Part shown: positions 33,727 through 41,998 of the stretch, piece by piece
How the letters are laid out: each line of letters opens with the position of its first letter
Position numbering within the stretch: the first letter of the stretch is position 1
NCBI GenBank assembly: GCA_937922785.1
Contig: CALAJQ010000003.1
Location: 1 to 64,000 of the forward strand
Direction of reading: 5' to 3'
Source of the DNA: an uncultured Acidimicrobiales bacterium
GTDB taxonomy: Bacteria > Actinomycetota > Acidimicrobiia > Acidimicrobiales > SZUA-35
Length of the DNA stretch: 64,000 bases
Notes under the pieces: generated by a model
What the model saw: the letters and a program-made list of their open reading frames with translations, nothing else
Database searches by the model: none
Told to the model about the DNA's origin: nothing
Translations under genes and position numbers: made by a program

Positions 33727-33918
33727 ATGTCCTGGCTTTCGAAATTGGCGTTCTGGCGAGATGACGAGCCTGAGATCACCGAACCCAGCCAACCCGGCAT
33801 CGAGCACATGGACGGCTACGAAGTTAATGGCTGCTTTGTACCGAACGAAGAGGAGCCCGACTCTCAGGCGCTGTCTGATGCAGTGCTGGAAGACAGCCCA
33901 GATCCCTTTCTGTCATAG
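33727..33918 (+). CDS. Small acidic protein downstream of parE
   Basis: A 63-residue acidic protein beginning MSWLSKLAFWRDDEPE, with no recognised domain. It starts 10 bases after the parE stop and probably shares the transcript. Its last four codons and stop codon lie inside a 48-bp perfect palindrome. It may be a real conserved small gene or a chance frame; the amphipathic start and position favour real. Confidence 0.5.
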   Translation: MSWLSKLAFWRDDEPEITEPSQPGIEHMDGYEVNGCFVPNEEEPDSQALSDAVLEDSPDPFLS

Positions 33919-33955
33919 GTTTATCGGGCTATAGCCCGATAAACCTATGACAGAA
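33908..33955. terminator. 48-bp perfect palindrome, probable bidirectional terminator
   Basis: The sequence from 33908 to 33955 is its own reverse complement: two 24-base arms with no spacer, centred between 33931 and 33932 in GGCTATAGCC. It overlaps the end of the small gene and lies between convergent genes. As RNA it would fold into a stem of over 20 bp on either strand. The arms are far longer than in normal terminators, and a cruciform or protein-binding role is possible. Confidence 0.7.
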
Positions 33956-33976
33956 GCGTCATTTTGGGGTTTACCC

Positions 33977-35290
33977 TTACTCTTCGCGGCCGGCGATTAG
34001 CCTTCGGGCTCGGGCGTTAATTCGTACTCCTAGATCCTGGAACGGCAGGTTCTTGTTGGGCCGGTCTTTCGCTTGCATCTGGCGAAGCATCTCAGAGTCT
34101 TCGCCGACGATCATCTCGGCCAGCAACTTACCGCTGATAGTTCCTCGGGCGATGCCGACTCCGTTGTGCACGACGGTGCCGTAAACGTTCGGCCGAAGTT
34201 CGCCAAAGACCGGAGCACCGTTGCGGCTGAGACTTAAGGCTCCTCCCCAGCTGTGCTCAAAGGGCACATCTGCCAGTTCTGGCCAGCGGCCAACAAATGA
34301 CTTGCGGTGGGTCTTGGCCGCCCAAGCCTTGCGCTTGACGAAGTCAGACTTTTTGGAGAACGAGAAGATGTTCCGAACCAGGATCCGGTCGTTTGGGCTG
34401 GTGACCCGGCGTACCGACGTGCCCGCTGGGTGGGCTGCGATAATGCCGTAGCTCGGTGCGCCGCCAATCCGCTCGGATTCAGCGGCCGTTAGTTCGCGAG
34501 TCATCGATCCCCATGTGATCAGTGGGATCAGATGCTTCTGGAGGAATCCGAAACCTTCGGTGAACCCATTGGTAGCTAGGACCATGACTGGAGCAGTTAC
34601 CGAGCCGGAATCGGTGCGTACTATGTGGGGTGGCCCGTAGTCAACGGCTCGAACCATCGACTTCTCATAGACCACAACGTTAGTTGGCATTGTCTGAGCC
34701 AAGCCTCGAACCATTGCCGCGGGCTGCACGAGATAGCTGTGGGGCGCATGCAACGCCTTGGTGTAATACCTCGATCCAAAAATTGCTTGGCACTCGGCGC
34801 CATCAAGAAGCGTGTAGTCCTCCTCGATTGCGTCCAGGCTTTCGGCGAACTTGCCTAACATCCGTTCGCCACGAGTGGTCGCCGCAGCGTGATACTTGCC
34901 TTCTTTGACCCACTGACAATCGATCCGCTCGCGCATAATTGTGTTGCCGAGCCAGTCCAACCCGGCGCGGTTCATTTGAACCGCCTCGATTGCCTGGCGC
35001 TTGGCATCGGCGAAGCTTTTGGCCCTCAGGTTGTGGGCGTGGTCAATAGCGAATCCCGATGATCGACCCGCAGCGTTGTTTCCGATCCTGTCGCCCTCGA
35101 TCAACACAATCGACGCCGACGGTTCCAATTCGGCAAGGCGCCTAGTTGCCGCCAGGCCGGAGTATCCCGCGCCGATTATCAAGTAGTCACAGTTAATGTC
35201 GCCCCGAAGCACGTTGGCTTCAGGCGGCGGGCCAAGAACCTCATGCCATCCATTGGACTGGTCATAGACCGGTAGGAGACTTACCTTCAA
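33977..35290 (-). CDS. FAD-dependent amine oxidoreductase (DAO family, PuuB/OrdL-like)
   Basis: A 437-residue flavoenzyme of the D-amino acid oxidase superfamily. YLIIGAGYSGLAATRRLAE is the FAD-binding GxGxxG motif and the C-terminal NGVGIARGTISGKLLAEM segment closes it. The Tyr/Trp-rich N-terminus before the Rossmann motif matches the PuuB/OrdL branch, which oxidises secondary amines or amino acids. It is the last gene of an operon with a DapA-like lyase and an aldehyde dehydrogenase, so it may act on an amine to give an imine or aldehyde for those enzymes. Substrate unknown. Confidence 0.87.
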   Translation of the reverse strand: MKVSLLPVYDQSNGWHEVLGPPPEANVLRGDINCDYLIIGAGYSGLAATRRLAELEPSASIVLIEGDRIGNNAAGRSSGFAIDHAHNLRAKSFADAKRQAIEAVQMNRAGLDWLGNTIMRERIDCQWVKEGKYHAAATTRGERMLGKFAESLDAIEEDYTLLDGAECQAIFGSRYYTKALHAPHSYLVQPAAMVRGLAQTMPTNVVVYEKSMVRAVDYGPPHIVRTDSGSVTAPVMVLATNGFTEGFGFLQKHLIPLITWGSMTRELTAAESERIGGAPSYGIIAAHPAGTSVRRVTSPNDRILVRNIFSFSKKSDFVKRKAWAAKTHRKSFVGRWPELADVPFEHSWGGALSLSRNGAPVFGELRPNVYGTVVHNGVGIARGTISGKLLAEMIVGEDSEMLRQMQAKDRPNKNLPFQDLGVRINARARRLIAGREE

Positions 35291-35302
35291 GCTAGGTCCC
35301 GA

Positions 35303-36805
35303 CTATGCAAGGTCAATCCAAATGGTTTTGAGTTCTGTGTACTGGTCATGAGCGTGAAGACTCTTGTCTCGCCCACCGAACCCAGACAGTCCAAACCCAC
35401 CAAACGGAGTACCTACGTCGCCCTCGCCGTAGGTGTTGACGGTGATGGTGCCGGCGTTGATTGCTCGCGCTGCAAGATGGGCCGTTCGAAGATCTGACGT
35501 GAACACCGACGCCGCAAGCCCATAGGCAGTGTCGTTGGCAATAGCAATAGCTTCTTCGGGTTGATCGAATTCGATCACACTCAGAACGGGTCCGAACACT
35601 TCTTCAATGGCCAAACGCATTCCCGGTCTGACGTTGTCGAACACAGTCGGTTCCACGAACGAGCCGCCGGTCTCACTGAGCACCTGGTTGCCACCAAGTA
35701 CACAGTTCGCACCCTCTTCATTGGCCGACGCAATGTTTGACATCACCTTGTCTAGATGCGCCGGTTCGATCATCGCCCCAATGCGAGTGGCCGGATCCAG
35801 CGGGTCGCCAACGATCCAGTCTCTACTTTTTTCTACAAGCAGCCCAAGCAGGTCTTCCTTAAGAGAGCGATGAACAATCAGCCTGGAGTTAGAGGAACAG
35901 TTCTGCCCGCCGTTCCAGTAGATGGCATTGGCCGCATGATCGGCAATCGAGTCAAGATCGTCGGCGTCTTGCATCACAACAAAGGGGTTCTTGCCGCCAC
36001 ACTCAAGCAGGACTCGTTTCAGGTTGGAGTCGGCCGAGTAGTGAAGGAAGCGTCGGCCGGTTTCGGTCGATCCTGTGAAGGCCACCGCATCAACACCGGG
36101 GTGACGTCCTAATGGTTCCCCAACCTCTGGACCGAATCCCGGCACCACGTTGAACACGCCATCGGGGATGCCCGCTTCGATTGCCAGTTCGGCAAGACGA
36201 ATTGTTGTCATCGAGGTCTGCTCGGCCGGCTTCACAACACACGTGTTGCCAGTTGCCAAGATCGGACCAAGCTTCCAAGCCGCCATCAACAACGGGAAGT
36301 TCCACGGCAGGACACAGCCAACTACGCCCACTGGCTCGCGAACCACCATGGACACAATGCCTTGGCCGCTGGGAGTTAGCTGGTCATTAACCTTGTCGGC
36401 GGCTTCGGCGTGCCAGCGGATCACCTCTATTGATTCGACCAAGTCGATCTCGGCGGTGTCGGTGATGGGCTTGCCGCCTTCAAGAGTCTCGATGGCGGCC
36501 AGCTCGGTTGCGTGAGCTTCTACCAAGGTTGCGAACCGCAGTATCAGGCGTTTGCGGTCGCCAGGGCTCATCCGCCCCCAAGGGCCATCCAACGCGGCTC
36601 GAGCGGCGGCCACCGCACGGTCGACGTCTTGGGACCCGCACTTGGCTATCTGCGCAAGCGCTTCGCCCGTAGCCGGGTTGATGGTCTGGAACGTCTCACC
36701 GTTTGCTGACGCTACTGATCGACCACCAATAACGGCTTCGGTGGACAGCTGTAGTGAACCTGCGAGCTGGGCGGCTCGTGACGGGCCTGTTGCTGATGGG
36801 CTCAT
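35303..36805 (-). CDS. Aldehyde dehydrogenase family protein
   Basis: A 500-residue NAD(P)-dependent aldehyde dehydrogenase. Signatures: PWNFPLLMAAWKLGP (cofactor), FTGSTETGRR, LECGGKNP (catalytic Glu, with Cys replacing the usual Leu), GQNCSSNSR (catalytic Cys) and EEVFGPVLSV. It resembles PuuC and other semialdehyde dehydrogenases. It overlaps the DapA-like gene upstream by 4 bases and precedes the FAD oxidoreductase gene by 12. In this setting it may oxidise a semialdehyde, such as 2-oxoglutarate semialdehyde, produced by the neighbouring lyase (inference). Confidence 0.93.
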   Translation of the reverse strand: MSPSATGPSRAAQLAGSLQLSTEAVIGGRSVASANGETFQTINPATGEALAQIAKCGSQDVDRAVAAARAALDGPWGRMSPGDRKRLILRFATLVEAHATELAAIETLEGGKPITDTAEIDLVESIEVIRWHAEAADKVNDQLTPSGQGIVSMVVREPVGVVGCVLPWNFPLLMAAWKLGPILATGNTCVVKPAEQTSMTTIRLAELAIEAGIPDGVFNVVPGFGPEVGEPLGRHPGVDAVAFTGSTETGRRFLHYSADSNLKRVLLECGGKNPFVVMQDADDLDSIADHAANAIYWNGGQNCSSNSRLIVHRSLKEDLLGLLVEKSRDWIVGDPLDPATRIGAMIEPAHLDKVMSNIASANEEGANCVLGGNQVLSETGGSFVEPTVFDNVRPGMRLAIEEVFGPVLSVIEFDQPEEAIAIANDTAYGLAASVFTSDLRTAHLAARAINAGTITVNTYGEGDVGTPFGGFGLSGFGGRDKSLHAHDQYTELKTIWIDLA

Positions 36806-37827
36806 GATGTTTCTCCGGTGTCGTACTTAGATTCTGATCTTCTCACTAGCCAATCCTGTTCATCGCCCCATTCACGCCACTTCAGGCGAGACCGATCGAT
36901 TCCGTTGATAGGCAACGTCGATAGCGCCGCTTCAATGGCAAGGCGTCCGGTGCCAGTCACTGGCATTTGTGGTCGACGTAGCGGGCCCATCTTGCGGCCG
37001 ATCATTTCGGCTGCGGTCTTCACACCGGGCAGAAACCCAACATCGATTTCGTTCTCCCACATGAATGCGTTCACGGGCCACATCAGTTTCCAAAGCTCTA
37101 GCGCCTCGGCGATCTCGCCGGCCTCGATATGGGCAACTAGCTGGACGCACTCGTGCGGCATTATGTTGGCACAACCCCAAATCATTCCGACAGCGCCGGC
37201 CATCAACGCGTAGGGCGCAAGCGGGTCAACCCCGCACAGGACGCTAGCGTTTGTGCCTTCTGAGATTGCGGCCAATGTCTGGATGCGGCTGAGGTCGCCC
37301 TGGCTGTCCTTCATGTAGCGGACATTGTCTATTGCCAATAGCTTCCGATACATCGCAGGAGTGATTTCTACGCCGCTGGCAGCCGGGGTGTTATAGAGAA
37401 CGATGTCACTGGCAACCGCCTGGGCCACCCGCTCATAGTGATACAGGATTCCTCGCTCCGACGGGCTCTCAAGCCAGGGCGGCAGAACCATCAACGAGTC
37501 GGCGCCCAGGTCGGCCGCGTGCTTGGAAGACTCGATGGTGTCGCTGACACTCATCTCCGATGTCTGAACCATCACCGGCACTCGGCCATCGATATGAGGC
37601 AGACACATTTCAACTACTCGCCGCTTCTCTTCGGGCCGCAAATAGGCGTACTCACCGGTACCGGAAAGCACCAATAATCCATGTACTCCGGCGTCAAGCA
37701 ACCAATCGAGGTGATCCAGTAGTGCGACTTCGTCAATAGCTTCGCCCGCATCTTTCATGGGCATCGCTACGGCCACAATCACACCATGAAACGACTTGCG
37801 TTTGTCTTCTCCAAGAGAATTCTTCAC
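36802..37827 (-). CDS. DapA/NanA-family lyase (dihydrodipicolinate synthase-like)
   Basis: A 341-residue class I aldolase-type lyase. YNTPAASG carries the conserved Tyr and RYMKDSQGD the Schiff-base lysine. The GTGEY segment replaces the GTTGE phosphate loop seen in DapA. The frame reaches an ATG at 37842, but the promoter (TTGACA at 37864-37859, GACAAT at 37840-37835, both complement) puts the transcript start at the GTG at 37827. Family members include the deaminating lyase of hydroxyproline breakdown and keto-deoxy-sugar-acid dehydratases. Its C-terminus is about 40 residues longer than DapA. First gene of the ALDH-FAD operon, divergent from LysR. Confidence 0.87.
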   Translation of the reverse strand: MKNSLGEDKRKSFHGVIVAVAMPMKDAGEAIDEVALLDHLDWLLDAGVHGLLVLSGTGEYAYLRPEEKRRVVEMCLPHIDGRVPVMVQTSEMSVSDTIESSKHAADLGADSLMVLPPWLESPSERGILYHYERVAQAVASDIVLYNTPAASGVEITPAMYRKLLAIDNVRYMKDSQGDLSRIQTLAAISEGTNASVLCGVDPLAPYALMAGAVGMIWGCANIMPHECVQLVAHIEAGEIAEALELWKLMWPVNAFMWENEIDVGFLPGVKTAAEMIGRKMGPLRRPQMPVTGTGRLAIEAALSTLPINGIDRSRLKWREWGDEQDWLVRRSESKYDTGETS

Positions 37828-37884
37828 ACAAGTGATTGTCATGCCTTTATTGCATGCTTGTCAATATCTGTCATACTGCGATTT
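37828..37884. promoter_or_regulatory. Overlapping divergent promoters of the betaine-type locus
   Basis: On the minus strand, TTGACA (37864-37859), 18 bp, GACAAT (37840-37835) and a 7-base gap lead to the lyase GTG. On the plus strand, TTGCAT (37850-37855), 16 bp and CATACT (37872-37877) lead 7 bases later to the LysR ATG. TGTCA occurs at 37837, 37859 and 37869, overlapping -35 or -10 boxes of both promoters; these spacings of 22 and 10 suit LysR half-sites. Confidence 0.6.
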
Positions 37885-38742
37885 ATGAAGCTTGACGTCG
37901 AATCCTTGCGGGCCCTTCGAGCCGTCGTCCAAACGGGCACCTTCACAGAGGCTGGGGTTCAGCTGGGCATGACCCAAAGCGCGATCAGTTGGAAGATCAA
38001 GCGCCTTGAGGAACGGGTCGGAATGGATCTGGTCAAGCGAGGCTCCGAAATCGAGGCGACTCCTGATGGGCGCGATCTTCTGCAATATGGAAATCGCATG
38101 CTGGAAGCACACGACGAGGCTGTTGCCCACCTAAGCCGCTCCGACCTCGAAGGCGTCATCCGCCTCGGGACAAACGAAGATCTTCGGGGCGGAGCGTTGG
38201 CTGACGTGCTGGCCCGATTCGGCCGCATGTACTCCCAAGTGAGGCTCCAAGTACGAGTAGAGCTAAGTGGAATCGTTCGCGAGTGGCTAGATGACGGCGC
38301 CGTCGACATCGCCGTCGTCCAGATCGAGGCCAGTGACGTCCGGCCCGACGACGTCGTGCTCTGGACCGAGCAGCTGGCCTGGGTCCACAGCGACGAACAC
38401 ATCTTTCCTATCGCCGACCCCGTGCCGGTTGTCAGCTTCGGACCCGGGCTTGTGTATCTAGAAACCGCCGAAGAGTCCCTTAAGAGATCCGGTGCAACTT
38501 GGCGCACCGTGCTGGAGTGCCCGATGCTCTCAGGCGTCCAGGCCGCTGTAGAAGCCGGGCTTGGAATTGCGGCGCTCAATCCCCGGAACATCACCGAACG
38601 GATGGTGACTTGGGAACACAACAGCAAAACCCCGCTACCCGAACTATCAGAAGTAATTCGTACGGGCCCGGGTGGCGACGCCGAGGCCCAAACCGCCCTG
38701 CTTGAAGCACTGACTACGGCGCTTGTAGAGCAGCGCACCTAG
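37885..38742 (+). CDS. LysR family transcriptional regulator
   Basis: A 285-residue regulator. The winged helix-turn-helix covers residues 1-62 (FTEAGVQLGMTQSAISWKIKRLE) and the remainder is a LysR substrate-binding domain, slightly short. The start at ATG 37885 is supported by the family N-terminus (MKLDVESLRALRAVV) and by CATACT 7 bases upstream. It is divergent from the lyase-ALDH-FAD operon and 9 bases upstream of the MttB-like gene, so it probably controls both in response to the substrate of the pathway. Confidence 0.92.
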   Translation: MKLDVESLRALRAVVQTGTFTEAGVQLGMTQSAISWKIKRLEERVGMDLVKRGSEIEATPDGRDLLQYGNRMLEAHDEAVAHLSRSDLEGVIRLGTNEDLRGGALADVLARFGRMYSQVRLQVRVELSGIVREWLDDGAVDIAVVQIEASDVRPDDVVLWTEQLAWVHSDEHIFPIADPVPVVSFGPGLVYLETAEESLKRSGATWRTVLECPMLSGVQAAVEAGLGIAALNPRNITERMVTWEHNSKTPLPELSEVIRTGPGGDAEAQTALLEALTTALVEQRT

Positions 38743-38751
38743 GAGTATCCG

Positions 38752-40299
38752 ATGAGCACCACAGCAGACCACTCTCCAGCTCCACGCCGAAGGGGGCGCA
38801 GCGCTCGCCGGACGGCTCGCACCGAGAAAGTTGTGCATCGCCTGCCACCATTGGAACGTGGCATCCCGTATATGGACTTGGTGCCCCACGAACAATTACT
38901 GCGAATCCATGATGCTTCGATGACCATGCTGGAAGAGGTCGGCATCGAGTTCAGAGATGACGAAGCAATCTCGATGTGGGCCAGCACCGGCGCCAGCATC
39001 GATGGATACCGCGTCCGAATTGACCGCGAGCTTCTTATGTCATTGATCTCGACTGCGCCGCCTGAGTATGTGATGAAGTCACGAACGCCTGGGATGGATG
39101 TCGCCCTCGGAGGCAGCCGCACCGTGTTCACACCTTCTTACGGCGCTCCGTTTGTATTGGACATGGACAACAAACGACGACACGCCACTCTGGAAGACTT
39201 CAACAACTTCGCAAAGATCGCCCACATGGAACCGTCGATGCACATGGCCGGTGGCGTGTTGTGCGAACCCATGGACATTCCAGTCCCCCATCGACATCTA
39301 GAGATGACCTATAGCCTCTTGCGCCACAGCGACAAACCTCTGATGGGGTCAGTTACTTCGAAAGAGCGAGCCGAGCAGTCCCTGCACATGATGGGCATCG
39401 TTCATGGTCATGACGTGGTAGCTAACACCACCGTCAGCACTTCGCTAGCCAATTGCAATTCACCTCTGGTCTGGGACCAGACGATGCTTGATGCAGTGAA
39501 GATCTACGCCAGGGCAAACCAAGCAATGCTCTTCAGTCCATTTGTGCTTGGTGGGGCGAGCACGCCAGCCTCCACGGTGGGCGCAGTGGCTCAGCTAAGT
39601 GCAGAAGCCTTGGCTGGAGTCGCGTTCATGCAGCTAGTTCGCCCAGGATCGCCGTCGGTTTATGGGCAGTGGACGGCCACGGTGGCAATGAACTCTGGAG
39701 CACCTCTCGCTGGGACACCTGAGATAGACCACATCAACATGCTGGTCGGGCAGTTGGCCCGCTTTTATGAGTTGCCGTGGCGTTGCAGCGGCGGGTGCTC
39801 GTCGTCAAAGCTGGTTGATGCCCAAGCTGGATATGAGGCCGCTCGGAACATGTATGGCGTGTTGATGGCGGGCGCAAACTTTGTGCTGTCTACTACGGGC
39901 TACCTCGAATCAGCACTATGCCAAAGCTATGCAAAGACAATGCTCGACGGGGAGCAGATGCGAATGATGTACCGGCTCGGATCTGGCGTGAACATGGACG
40001 AGCTTGACCCTGCGATGGCTGCGGTGCGTGAGATAGAACCTGGCGACCACTACCTAGGTACTCAACACACTTTGGCAAACTTCGAAAGCGCCTTCTTTAT
40101 GCCTGAGCTGATGGACGGCGATAGCTACGAGCAATGGAACGCCCTCGGTGCGGTAGACGCAAACACCCGCGGTTTAAACATGGCAGCCAAAGCACTGGGC
40201 AACTACGAAGAGCCCAAACTAGACGATGGGGTTCTGGCCGAGCTGACCGAATACAAGGATCGGATGCGCTCAGAAACTTCCGAGAGCTTGGCTTACTGA
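38752..40299 (+). CDS. Trimethylamine methyltransferase (MttB) family protein, non-pyrrolysine
   Basis: A 515-residue TIM-barrel member of the MttB superfamily. Recognisable segments include FTPSYGAPFVLD, NCNSPLVWD, and GCSSSKLVDAQAGYEAARN, the last a family hallmark. There is no in-frame UAG, so this is a non-pyrrolysine homologue like the glycine betaine and proline betaine demethylases MtgB and MtpB, which use a corrinoid protein. No corrinoid protein or methyl acceptor gene is nearby. AGGAG precedes the ATG. The first 25 residues are basic and disordered. Its substrate is probably a quaternary amine (inference from family and neighbours). Confidence 0.87.
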   Translation: MSTTADHSPAPRRRGRSARRTARTEKVVHRLPPLERGIPYMDLVPHEQLLRIHDASMTMLEEVGIEFRDDEAISMWASTGASIDGYRVRIDRELLMSLISTAPPEYVMKSRTPGMDVALGGSRTVFTPSYGAPFVLDMDNKRRHATLEDFNNFAKIAHMEPSMHMAGGVLCEPMDIPVPHRHLEMTYSLLRHSDKPLMGSVTSKERAEQSLHMMGIVHGHDVVANTTVSTSLANCNSPLVWDQTMLDAVKIYARANQAMLFSPFVLGGASTPASTVGAVAQLSAEALAGVAFMQLVRPGSPSVYGQWTATVAMNSGAPLAGTPEIDHINMLVGQLARFYELPWRCSGGCSSSKLVDAQAGYEAARNMYGVLMAGANFVLSTTGYLESALCQSYAKTMLDGEQMRMMYRLGSGVNMDELDPAMAAVREIEPGDHYLGTQHTLANFESAFFMPELMDGDSYEQWNALGAVDANTRGLNMAAKALGNYEEPKLDDGVLAELTEYKDRMRSETSESLAY

Positions 40300-41327
40300 C
40301 CAAACCCAACAGGTTGTGGATCCAAGCCAATTGCTGGATCAAGAGGTCCGTCGCGATCTTTGTAGACCACCGATGTGCCGGCGGCGATAACCGCAATTCC
40401 AATCCCGTTGATGAGCGAACTGAGCACCTGGACTAGCGCAAACTGGGCGTAGTTGTCACCGAATAGGTCAACGAAGTTGAATCTCGTCGAGTTGGGGTCG
40501 ATCTCGGCTACGCCGGCAGAAAATGGTCCGGTTATCACCGATCCCGCAACGCTGATTCCTATCAGAATTAGAAACAGCAGCAGCGCCCGACCAAGCATCG
40601 GCATCGCATAGTTCTTGCTTAACGCCAAGGTTGTCTTGATAGTCGGAGTGCCTGCAGGCGAACAAGTAGCCGATGGCATGAACAGAAACAGTCTTGCGAT
40701 TGCCACAAAGAGCATGAAGAAAAGACCGATGAACCCGAGGATGCCCAGGAACGGGACAACGGCGGTCAGAACACTAATAGCAATCACCAGCGCCATAGCC
40801 GCCAGAACCAAAAGAAAGTAATTGCCCAAAAGCTTCGGCGCCTTGGCCAGGCCTTCGGTTAACGATTTTGACCAGGGTTCGGGCCGCTCCAGAACGGCAG
40901 CCATCGTTTGGCGCTGCATCGCTCCATACAGTGCCATCGAGAAAACTAAAGAAGCTACTAGAACTGCGCCGCCGAACATCCACTCCAATGCGGACGGGCC
41001 GTTGAAGTCAAAGTCGGCGTTGTTTGTGTCAAGGTCAAAGCTAATTTGGCGAAAGATCCGCCAAACAGCAAACGAGACAAGCAGTCCGACCGGCAGCGAA
41101 AGAGCGACCACCAGCGTGAACAGGTGGCCAGCCCGTTCCTTTACCACCCGAAACGTAAAGCTCAGCCAGTCGCCAACGTCGCGCAAGTTGTTACCCGGCG
41201 CCTCGTGAACAGCGGCTGCGGTTCGGTCCTGAGTCCAAGTTGACCCATCCCACCAGCGGAGGCCGGGGTGGCCCTCTGGGTCTTGATACCAGCCAGGAGG
41301 CGGGAGGTTGGGAGGTGGGTTTGTCAT
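40293..41327 (-). CDS. DUF2510 domain membrane protein
   Basis: A 344-residue protein. Residues 8-35 are a DUF2510 domain (PPPGWYQDPEGHPGLRWWDG), a short actinobacterial N-terminal module, followed by about six membrane helices in a glycerophosphoryl-diester-phosphodiesterase-membrane-domain-like arrangement. Function unknown. The ATG is 6 bases after TATGCT (complement of 41334-41339), consistent with a leaderless start. The 3' end overlaps the convergent MttB gene by 7 bases. Confidence 0.82.
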   Translation of the reverse strand: MTNPPPNLPPPGWYQDPEGHPGLRWWDGSTWTQDRTAAAVHEAPGNNLRDVGDWLSFTFRVVKERAGHLFTLVVALSLPVGLLVSFAVWRIFRQISFDLDTNNADFDFNGPSALEWMFGGAVLVASLVFSMALYGAMQRQTMAAVLERPEPWSKSLTEGLAKAPKLLGNYFLLVLAAMALVIAISVLTAVVPFLGILGFIGLFFMLFVAIARLFLFMPSATCSPAGTPTIKTTLALSKNYAMPMLGRALLLFLILIGISVAGSVITGPFSAGVAEIDPNSTRFNFVDLFGDNYAQFALVQVLSSLINGIGIAVIAAGTSVVYKDRDGPLDPAIGLDPQPVGFGQ

Positions 41328-41406
41328 GGGAACAGCATAGTCGGGCTGACTGAATCAGATTTACAGATAGGGAGGTGTGTTTGGATGCAATAAATCCCCA
41401 GAACCT

Positions 41407-41438
41407 GCCTGGCGCTGAGTCGACTTGCTAGTCCAGGC
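41407..41438. other. Inverted repeat in the DUF2510-whiB gap
   Basis: GCCTGG (41407-41412) and CCAGGC (41433-41438) form a 6-bp stem with a 20-base loop in the 273-base gap between divergent genes. It could be an operator or a chance match. Apart from this and the whiB promoter I see nothing in the gap. Confidence 0.25.
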
Positions 41439-41537
41439 GAACCATTTTGGGCCATATCTAGCGGTTCATCTTCTCGATTTACCCAACGGAATAGAGGGAC
41501 ATCTCTTTTTGTGATAGTCAACATCGAGTTAAACTTC

Positions 41538-41591
41538 TTGACCAGTCGCTCAAATTTGCGTTAAATCTAATGGATAGTTAGCAATGGAGAA
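41538..41591 (+). promoter_or_regulatory. Promoter and ribosome binding site of whiB-like gene
   Basis: TTGACC (41538-41543), a 17-bp spacer and TTAAAT (41561-41566) make a good SigA-type promoter. GGAGAAG (41585-41591) lies 9 bases before the GTG at 41601. Unlike most genes here, this one has a leader and a Shine-Dalgarno site. Confidence 0.6.
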
Positions 41592-41600
41592 GACCCCGCC

Positions 41601-41966
41601 GTGGACATCGACTTTGAAACTCATCTCGAAACTGACGACGCTTGGAAAGATGCCGGATTATGCAACGGCATGACCCAGGTCTTCTTCGGGCCAGCATCAG
41701 AACGACCCGAACGGCGGCGTGAACGTGAGCTGTTGGCACGCTCCATCTGCGGCGCCTGCCCAGTGATGATGGAATGCCTCTCGGCCGGACGCCAGAACTA
41801 CGAACACGGCATCTGGGGTGGCGAAAACGACGAGGAACGAGCACTCGCTGGCCACACTCCTAGGTCGCCCAGCCGGCGTTCGGTTATTGCCGCACAAAAG
41901 ATCGCAAGCAAGAACAGACGCGCCGAAGAAGATCGCGACGAGCTGCTAGCCACAATGGCCAGCTAA
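41601..41966 (+). CDS. WhiB family Fe-S transcriptional regulator
   Basis: A 121-residue Wbl protein. Four cysteines (21, 50, 53 and 59; pattern C...CxxCx5C) bind a 4Fe-4S cluster and GIWGG (70-74) is the turn that contacts sigma factor. The basic C-terminus (RSPSRRSVIAAQK) would bind DNA. Wbl proteins act with SigA and respond to redox or NO. It precedes the ferrochelatase gene by 32 bases, so the two may be co-transcribed, which would fit Fe homeostasis. The paralogue at 59.9 kb is different in sequence. Confidence 0.94.
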   Translation: MDIDFETHLETDDAWKDAGLCNGMTQVFFGPASERPERRRERELLARSICGACPVMMECLSAGRQNYEHGIWGGENDEERALAGHTPRSPSRRSVIAAQKIASKNRRAEEDRDELLATMAS

Positions 41967-41998
41967 CAACCGCTGTTGAAGGCTGCTACAAACAACTC

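Noticed and set aside
38752-40299. Pyrrolysine-containing methyltransferase with an in-frame UAG
   Set aside because: The MttB-like frame is open throughout without a UAG and ends at TGA, and no pyrrolysine synthesis genes are seen.
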